Part shown: positions 57,706 to 64,000 of the stretch, piece after piece
Layout: each line of letters starts with the position of its first letter
Numbering within the stretch: position 1 is the stretch's first letter
NCBI GenBank assembly: GCA_013423325.1
Contig: BLJB01000026.1
Coordinates: 62,001 to 126,000 of the forward strand
Direction of reading: 5' to 3'
Length of the DNA: 64,000 bases
DNA from: Usnea hakonensis
Lineage: Eukaryota > Ascomycota > Lecanoromycetes > Lecanorales > Parmeliaceae
The notes under the pieces: generated by a model
Told to the model about the DNA's origin: nothing
Databases searched by the model: none
What the model saw: the letters and a program-made list of their open reading frames with translations, nothing else
Program-made: the position numbers and the translations under genes

Positions 57706-58429
57706 ATGCCCGTCACTCAAACCCGTTACCAAGCTGCAAGCTACTCTCGTCCTGTCGCCATGCCTGCTAAGCAAGCCTCCAAACTGCCAGTCGCCTACCC
57801 AGCACCATACAGTCGTGTCGCTGTCCCATCACCACAACGTGGCTCTAGCGCCAATACCTCAGCTGTGCCATCCCTGACATCCGATTCCGGCAGCAACAGC
57901 AGCGATTGCGGCGACAGCGGATCCTCTGGTATTGACCTCGTGGAGTTACTTAACGACAAGCTTAGCACGACTGTAAGCCCTCTGCCGCTGGATAGGAGTT
58001 TGGCACAGCAAGCGCAGACGTGAGTACATCCATGGCCAACGTTTACTTTCGGTCTTGTTGTAATGGATGAGATGGCAAGTCTTGACTACATGTTTGCTGA
58101 AAATGATTAGCTCTGGCGAATTGAACGCCAAGAATCGTGAGCTTCTCGAGTTGCAGGCACTGGCTCAGCGCCGGCTCAAGAACTCTCGTGCCAATTTTGC
58201 AGACGGCATGAAGGCCGCAAAAGAGGTGAAGAAGGATCTTGAATGGACCCAGAAGCGTGTCAAGTAAGTTCAGATCTCAGCTCTAATTCATTCATAATCA
58301 TCGACCTCTACTAGTTCGCCAGTGGGAAACTGACAAAGTCGCTGCAGCACACTCAAGACCAAAACTGAACGGAAATACCCGAAACAATATGCCAAAGCCA
58401 GCCAACGATATCCATCACCAGAACATTAA
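57706..58429 (+). CDS. KxDL-motif protein (BLOC-1/BORC-related)
   Basis: Exons 57706-58019, 58111-58263 and 58348-58429 give 182 residues with all phases closing. The N-terminal 105 residues are Ser/Pro/Ala-rich and disordered. Exon 2 encodes the KxDL domain: SGELNAKNRELLELQALAQR, then RANFADGMKAAKEVKKDLEW and TQKRV, with the namesake K-x-D-L in KKDL. A basic tail, LKTKTERKYPKQYAKASQ, follows. KxDL proteins are subunits of complexes that act in endosome and lysosome-related organelle biogenesis; in yeast Kxd1 is part of BLOC-1. The upstream in-frame extension starts at a non-ATG codon, so 57706 is preferred. Confidence 0.85.
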
Positions 58430-59196
58430 GCAATATGTGTTCCATTCAAATCGTTCAGATGTAATTTTGTTTCTGATATCATGCGTGGTTTGTGACTCTG
58501 CATGTGAAAATGGGGCGACATGTCGTTGAAATATGCTCGCTAGCATTTGGCCCTACCGCAGCACCCATGCCGCTTTTTCCACGGCATTTGCCTTTTGCAT
58601 ACGATTTTCAGGTACCCCTAACGCGCGGCTGTTATTCCTTTTCCCTTGGATAGCAGCTGAGACTGTGATTTGCTGGCTTCGAACGCTTGCTTTCTGCAAG
58701 GCAGCCTAGCTGGACCTTGGGGTCGATCAGGGACGAGTGGGAGGAGAGCAAGCGGTAGTAGGGGTGCAACGTCTCGGCGATAGTGGAGTCCTCTTTCTAG
58801 ACTAACGTACCTTGGGTAGTCATCTTATTTGACGCTTATGCACATTGAGACGATATTTTCGTTAAATGTTTGAAAAGCTACGCTTAGAGTACATGCTCTT
58901 TTCGGTACTTTTGGGCTCCCGAGCATCTCCATAGAGAGCCGCTACATCGTACCCACCTCCTGCAAACGCCCCATAGAAGCTCCAGAAGGCAATAGTACAT
59001 GCGTCATAACACTGGGTTATCTGCCATATCGCCGTCCAATAATACTCCTGCCCACACTCCTAGTCCTCGTCTCCCTGCTTTGCACCCTCATTCGCAATTA
59101 ACCCGCTATTCACCCACTGACCCTCCAATCCACATCTGCTCCCCCCCTCCCCATCATACCCCATCCACACCACGATCCTGTCACAAGCCGCCCCCC
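58430..59196. other. intergenic, between convergent genes
   Basis: The strong C-rich composition at 59090-59190 produces a long plus-strand frame that is antisense to the next gene and is not called. Confidence 0.45.
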
Positions 59197-60003
59197 TCAC
59201 CCCCCTTCCCCCCCACCAAGCCCCCTCCACGGATCCTCCACAAAACTCTTATCATAAAACGCCACATCCCCCCTCTGATCCCTCACCCCCATCCTCAACG
59301 CCTGCCAATCCCACTCCCCATCCTCCCTCCTCCCCTCCTGCTCAAACCTCTCCCTCCTCCCACCACCACCACCATCCTCATCATCATCATCACCATCACC
59401 ATCATCAAGCACCCCCCCTCCCTCCCCAGCCGCAAGCCCCTCACCCCAATCCAGATACCGCGGTAAAAGCCCCGTTTCCAGCATCAAGGCTGCGCTTTCA
59501 TCGCGGGCAGCTGCGGCGAGGGGATCGGGAGCTTTGGAGGCCGGGGTCTGTTGTCGAAGAGGATCATGACCGGATCGCTGCGCCAGCAGTTTCTGGTGCC
59601 GAGCCCGTTGCCCTCCCCGTCCACGGTTCAGATCGCTGTGCACCCTTGACTGGCCCATGGCTTGGCGGCTCTGCTGCTGCTCTTTACCTAGTTGTTCTTC
59701 TTCGTCTTCGTCTTCGTCTTCCTCCTCTTCTCCACTGTCGACTACTACTCCAAAATTCATGTTCTCCTTCTTCTTCTCCTGCTGCGCATCGCCCGCCGAC
59801 TTCCTGATCCGCAGGCCCAAGGGTGTGTTGTTGCTTCCGCTGGCTTCGTCGCTGTTGTTGTGGTTGTTTGGATCGAGGGCTAATTTGCGTTTCTTTTTCG
59901 GGGGGTGGGGTTTGGCGCCGAAGGAGGAGAAGCCCATTGTTGTGGCTACTATATCTTCTGGCGGAGAGGGGGAGCGGGAGAGTGAGGGTGAGGGTGAGGG
60001 CAT
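59197..60003 (-). CDS. acidic, probably nuclear protein of unknown function
   Basis: Single-exon gene, 268 residues, family not recognised. It is largely disordered and charged. A putative nuclear-localisation cluster, HPPKKKRKLALD, lies near residue 35. An acidic run EEEEDEDEDEEEQ follows around residue 95, and a Gly/Asp run around residue 215. Two segments look folded and conserved-type: DESAALMLETGLLPRYLDWG (about 168-187), and near the C-terminus WQALRMGVRDQRGDVAFYDK followed by SFVEDPW. These could be short binding peptides. The chain ends in Gly-rich GGGEGG. The start at 60003 precedes Ser/Pro repeats (MPSPSPSLSRSPSPPED). A spliceosome or chromatin factor is conceivable but unproven. 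Confidence 0.55.
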   Translation of the reverse strand: MPSPSPSLSRSPSPPEDIVATTMGFSSFGAKPHPPKKKRKLALDPNNHNNSDEASGSNNTPLGLRIRKSAGDAQQEKKKENMNFGVVVDSGEEEEDEDEDEEEQLGKEQQQSRQAMGQSRVHSDLNRGRGGQRARHQKLLAQRSGHDPLRQQTPASKAPDPLAAAARDESAALMLETGLLPRYLDWGEGLAAGEGGGVLDDGDGDDDDEDGGGGGRRERFEQEGRREDGEWDWQALRMGVRDQRGDVAFYDKSFVEDPWRGLGGGEGG

Positions 60004-60496
60004 GTTTGGTGGCTGGGAGGGAGGATGGTGATTGAGTGGGGAAGGGGAAAGGAGGACTGGGAGGAGGAGGGAGGTGCTTGATGAGGAAGATTCGGGTTAT
60101 GTGGTCTCATGTGTTGTCGAGTTGAGGGGAATTCAAAATTTAGAGAAATGCAATTAGAGGAAATTTCAAAGTATTGCGACAATAAAGTATGACTATATTC
60201 TGAACTCTATGGAAGCTATTCATCTAATTTCAGTTGGATAACCTTGTCCTAATCGCGTAGATATTTAAAGTGTTAAATCGAGCGACGCAATGTCGATGAT
60301 GTACGACAACATGTCTATACATCATTCGCTGTTCATCATAGCCACACATAGCCACCCAAGCAAGCAGAAGACTTGAAAACGTAATACCTTAGGCCTCCAT
60401 TGTGATAATAACGCGTCATAAATTCATAAGTCCGAGCTTTCAAGAAAGAGAAAATGGACGAAAACGTGCCGGCAGGGTTTCTGCCAAGGGGGGGCT
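60004..60496. other. intergenic
   Basis: Separates two minus-strand genes; AT-rich, and no ORF or RNA was recognised. Confidence 0.4.
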
Positions 60497-61822
60497 TCAA
60501 GCCCCCTCGTCGGAGAGGGGAAGAGCAGGTTCCAATGGATTAACGCCTCCTCGGCGGAGGTATTCAAGCATTTCATTGCCATGATAGGCAGGATTGTCAG
60601 GCCGAGCGCAGTGGCCCTCCTCCAAGTTGTAGCAGTCTTGTAGGAACGACAGCCTGAGTGTCTGGAAGGTGATCCTGTGGCCTCGCAATCCATCAAATAG
60701 CTGCTTCCAAGCCTCGCAGATGGTATCCTGGGGGTCTGGATGATGCAGAATTCTCACGGCCACCAGCTCGACGCTGTCTAAGGTTGCTCTGTGACGATCG
60801 AAGAAGCTCAGGAGACTTTCATGGCCTATGATCAAAAAGCCGTGCAAGTCCAAGCGCCTTAGCTGGTGCCACATAAAGTCATCGAACAAGTGTTCAATGT
60901 CCAACATTGGTGGGCAATCGTCGTTCGGTGGCTCAGGCGAATAGGAGCTTGCCAGCTTGAGTGTCAGTAGGGAAGTGGCATGAGCCAATAGCCCTCGGAG
61001 TCCACCGTATGTCAATGGTTCTGCATCTTCGGGCACGGCAACATCTGGTACAATCAGGTTCATCTCGAAGTAGCGGAGGTTTCTAAAGACGCTGAGCATG
61101 TGATCATAATATTCCTGGGATGTATCAGAAAATATTCTGTCTTGTATGGCGTGGCTTGAGCCTTCAAGCTTCAATTGTTGTAATTTAGTGTCGTGCCTGC
61201 ACAACAATTGAAATCCCAAGGCAAACATTCGATAAGCAGAGGCGGGCTCCCACAGCTCTCCACCATTTGGAATGCCTGGCCACCTCGGACGGGCCAAAGC
61301 TTGTTTCTCTTCGATGAGTGGAACATCCGTAAATGTAATGCGCTTGAGATTCACGAAGCTCTGAAGAGCAAGAAGAAAGATAGCCTGGTCCTTCTGATAA
61401 TGAATGATGTTCTTCTCGTTCTCATCTCTTGAGACAAATTGTTCATAGATGACTGATAACGGCAGCGAAATGTCAGCCTGGTTCCCTGAGAGCCGATACC
61501 AATGCTGGAAGTTGTCATGATTCACGTGATCGCTTAGTAGCTGGGTGCCACTGCAGACCATATGAGTTATGTATTTGCTGACAACTGGATGCTCGGCAAT
61601 AGCTCGAGTCCTATCAAGAAGGTCTCCAGCGACAGATAGTTTAACGGTATAGGTAACGGAGGGTAGGCCAGCTTTTGCAAAGTCCTTGCACACCAGTCTG
61701 GCATTCGTTCTATCAGAAGCTTTGTCAAGAAGACCAATGACTTGGACTAGGATCTCTGAAGCGAATGGAAGGCGCTGAGACTCATTCGCCAAGGACTGTG
61801 CGTTACCATTAATAGCATACAT
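60497..61822 (-). CDS. F-box-like protein
   Basis: Single-exon gene, 441 residues. The N-terminus carries a divergent F-box (RLPFASEILVQVIGLLDKAS, then ARLVCKDFAKAGLPSVTY), which would bind Skp1 in an SCF ubiquitin ligase. The rest is a repetitive leucine-rich-like array without strict LRR spacing (NLKRITFTDVPL, KLQQLKLEGSS, FRNLRYFEMNLIV, LLTLKLASSY, LRRLDLHGFLI, TLDSVELVAVRIL, FQTLRLSFL). This repeat of aligned beta-strand words is usual for fungal F-box/LRR-like proteins that recognise substrates. The substrate is unknown. It is divergent from the IST1 gene, with about 695 nt between starts. Confidence 0.75.
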   Translation of the reverse strand: MYAINGNAQSLANESQRLPFASEILVQVIGLLDKASDRTNARLVCKDFAKAGLPSVTYTVKLSVAGDLLDRTRAIAEHPVVSKYITHMVCSGTQLLSDHVNHDNFQHWYRLSGNQADISLPLSVIYEQFVSRDENEKNIIHYQKDQAIFLLALQSFVNLKRITFTDVPLIEEKQALARPRWPGIPNGGELWEPASAYRMFALGFQLLCRHDTKLQQLKLEGSSHAIQDRIFSDTSQEYYDHMLSVFRNLRYFEMNLIVPDVAVPEDAEPLTYGGLRGLLAHATSLLTLKLASSYSPEPPNDDCPPMLDIEHLFDDFMWHQLRRLDLHGFLIIGHESLLSFFDRHRATLDSVELVAVRILHHPDPQDTICEAWKQLFDGLRGHRITFQTLRLSFLQDCYNLEEGHCARPDNPAYHGNEMLEYLRRGGVNPLEPALPLSDEGA

Positions 61823-62517
61823 GCTACCTTGGGATTGACTTTGGGTTAGGTGCGTTGCTTTGGACTATCTCTGTTGTATATTGGGGTAGCTGTAGAGTTT
61901 GGATAGAACGAAATTCCAATCTGGGAGCGAATGGAATGAGGGTACAGCGGAGGAAGTGAGTAGAGACGTCTTGGGGTCTTAAGGGGGGATACTTTCAAGT
62001 TTGTGTTACACAAGGGGCTAGGATGGTGCTACTCCCGAAGGCTCCAATAGCTCTTCTCTTATCACACGGAATACTCGTTAGACAAACCTCAAAAATCCCA
62101 TCGCTTACTTACTTTACCTTCAGTTACCCCCCGGCGACATCAATATTGCACGTGGTATGGCACTTATGCATCCGGACGAACCGTCCGAGCAAATACAACC
62201 CATGTTTGGGCATGTTTGAGGTTAGGTCGCTCAGGAATTATCATCCTGAATTGTCGACGGGCACCAAGATCAACACAGTGTTCGCTGGCTCACTCTTCAG
62301 GATGAAACCAGGAATATCCATGTTGCTTTGCAGATTGCGATGGGATAGATGAGTGGATAATATTGTAAATGCCTGCAATGCTGAAGAAACAGCGCGGCTA
62401 GCGCTTGCTTCGCTTGGCTCCGACCAATCACCTTCTCACCTCATTTCAATATGCCGTAATACCTCGGCCAGCTCATAACTCATTATTGACACTTGGCAGC
62501 TCATCGAAGATTTGAAC
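61823..62517. other. shared promoter region, F-box/IST1
   Basis: A 695 nt divergent gap. A CTTACTTACTTTACC motif at 62107-62121 belongs to the dispersed TAAAG/TTTAC set. No gene was seen. Confidence 0.45.
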
Positions 62518-63532
62518 ATGGCTCCCTCTTCGGCCATCGTTGTAAGCACTACATTTTGTGGCTCAGCACAATCCCTGCTGACACTCCCTAGGGCAAGATC
62601 AAAGTCCAGCTGAAGCTATCCATTAGCAGATTACGCATGGTGCAACAGAAGGACACCGCGATAGCAAAGCAGCAAAGACGAGCAATGGCTGTATTGCTCG
62701 AAGTACATCTCAACACGCCTTGCTGGTCAGTGACAAGCTAATTCGAGTACCGAATCAGCAAGGCAAAGAAGAATCAGCACGCATCCGTGTCGAGAATATC
62801 ATACGGTCCGATATCACTACTGAGCTACTAGAAGTCCTTGAACTATACTGCGAGCTCCTTCTAGCGCGGACAGGGCTGCTGGAAGCTAAAGAATGTGACC
62901 CTGGACTGGAAGAAGCGATCAAGTCTATCATTTATGCAGCGCCAAGGACAGACGTCAAAGAGCTGCAGCAGGCTAGAGCACTTTTGGTGGATAAATATGG
63001 AAAGGACTTTGCGCTGGAGGCTGTGGAGAATACAGATGGCAAGGTCGCGGAAAGAGTGCTTAAAAAGCTCAGAGTAGAGCCTCCAGACCCGGAACTAGTG
63101 ACATTGTATTTGAAGGAGATTGCAAGGACTTATGGTGTGAATTGGCCAAGAAAGGAACAGTCGCCTGATGGCCAAGATGATGAAGACGACGATACGCCCT
63201 CGGGCGGTCAAGCAGTGAAGAACTTGGAAGAGCCGTTGACAACAGACGAATTGAGCAAAGCTACACCCCCACGAGATCTTGGTCCAAGATCGCCCGTAAG
63301 CGTAGCACCTCCCAGCCCCAGTACTGACAATCTAAACCCGCGCCTGAGACTACCTGGTCCTCCGGATTTAAAACCAGGGGCGAAGATGAGCGGATTAAAG
63401 AAGCAGACATCCAGCACAGATGCGCAAGACAATATAAAAATTGGAGATTCTGGAGCAAAGAAAGACATTGTTGGCGGCAAGATACCAGACGTTGATGAAC
63501 TAGCCAAACGATTCGCCGCATTGAAAAAATAA
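62518..63532 (+). CDS. IST1: ESCRT-III regulator Ist1
   Basis: Regulates ESCRT-III and Vps4 during multivesicular-body sorting at endosomes. Three exons, 62518-62541, 62592-62702 and 62759-63532, give 302 residues. The IST1 helical core is clear: KIKVQLKLSISRLRMVQQKD, then AIAKQQRRAMAVLLEQGKEE, SARIRVENIIRSDITTELLE and VLELYCELLLARTGLL. A Pro/Ser/Asp-rich linker follows, and the chain ends DVDELAKRFAALKK, a MIM1-type motif expected to bind the Vps4 MIT domain. The 56 nt second intron was set by in-frame joining of LLE to QGKEE. All the features expected of Ist1 are present. Confidence 0.94.
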
Positions 63533-64000
63533 AAACCACGCGTGCTCTGAATCTATTGAGCTGAGCCAATGCCCGTGCTATGATTGTGACTGGGGAAGTC
63601 CACAGAGACTCCACTGCGCTGTGATACTAAAATGGTAGTGGGAGGATGAACAGTTTAAAGCTGGCGCTTTGCAAGCAACAGACTACGATGCTTGTAGTCA
63701 TAGCCATTCCGACATTCACTCTACTCTAAGTATTGCACAACCTTCCAAGGCACTAATTGCATCTGCGAAATCGGGTTTCAAAATTGAAGTAATCACTTTC
63801 AATTTTATCCGTGTGCAACCTTTCTTGTCAATTTTGTTGAAAATTGTCACCAAACTCCACCCACAAACTATCAAACCGCCGTCCTTGCTTGTAAGTAATT
63901 CGCACAGGATCTACCTATCGCGTTGATTTCGCATTAGCCGGATGAGCTGAAGATGAGCTGAAGTTTCCTTGCAGCTTCGTCAACCTTGTACCTACAAAAC
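63533..64000. other. right edge, no gene recognised
   Basis: 3' flank of the IST1 gene. The open frame at 63669-63926 has no motif. Part of a further gene could begin beyond the window. Confidence 0.35.

Noticed and set aside
58999..59466. Long plus-strand frame near 59 kb
   Set aside because: Composed of Pro/His/Ile runs from C-rich DNA and antisense to the acidic protein gene.

Overview
The window is nuclear DNA of a filamentous ascomycete (Pezizomycotina). Protein-coding genes lie on both strands and are interrupted by short GT-AG introns (mostly 41-115 nt, often with a CTRAY branch site). The families present are typical of this group: a fungal rhodopsin-domain membrane protein, an anion:cation-symporter MFS permease, a GtaA-type glutaminase, an M13 peptidase, Lte1 and Sec18. 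The class cannot be fixed from sequence alone; Leotiomycetes is only a guess. No rRNA, tRNA, CRISPR array or bacterial-type operon was seen.

Layout, left to right. 0-9.7 kb: a rhodopsin-domain membrane protein (-), a Dal5-type MFS permease (+), an unplaced multi-pass membrane protein (-), an unplaced three-exon gene at 6853-7946 (+) and a small acidic coiled-coil-like protein (+). 9.8-15.9 kb: a 754-residue predicted pseudokinase (-), about 3 kb of gene-free DNA, and a helical protein of unknown function (-). 16.5-25 kb: a probably decaying acidic ORF (+), a Det1-like histidine phosphatase (+), chaperonin subunit CCT3 (-), allantoicase (-) and a GPH-type sucrose/H+ transporter (-). 26.2-32.2 kb: an ankyrin + DIL protein (-) and an M13 endopeptidase (+), divergently arranged. 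34.3-42.9 kb: an Lte1-type Ras-GEF (+) and a TBC RabGAP (-). 43.5-50.2 kb: a secreted Cys-rich protein (-), a 3 kb gene-free stretch with a tandem duplication and a 547 bp inverted-repeat element, and a secreted glutaminase (-). 51-63.5 kb: an unplaced MPVYLIHGF protein (-), DPH5 (-) head-to-head with SEC18 (+), a KxDL protein (+), an acidic nuclear-like protein (-), an F-box protein (-) and an IST1 ESCRT-III regulator (+).

The genes do not form one pathway. Loose themes are nitrogen and carbon scavenging (permease, allantoicase, glutaminase, sucrose transporter, peptidase) and membrane traffic or cell-cycle control (Sec18, Ist1, KxDL, TBC, DIL, Lte1). Twelve multi-exon models close exactly: rhodopsin-like, MFS, 6853, 8636, Det1-like, CCT3, allantoicase, ANK-DIL, M13, Lte1, TBC and KxDL/IST1/Sec18/51096 give total coding lengths divisible by three.

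No demonstrably new multi-gene system was found. The best candidates for something undescribed are the pseudokinase with repeated STVWGLGD peptides, the inverted-repeat element at 45618-46164, and several well-formed multi-exon genes whose families I cannot name.
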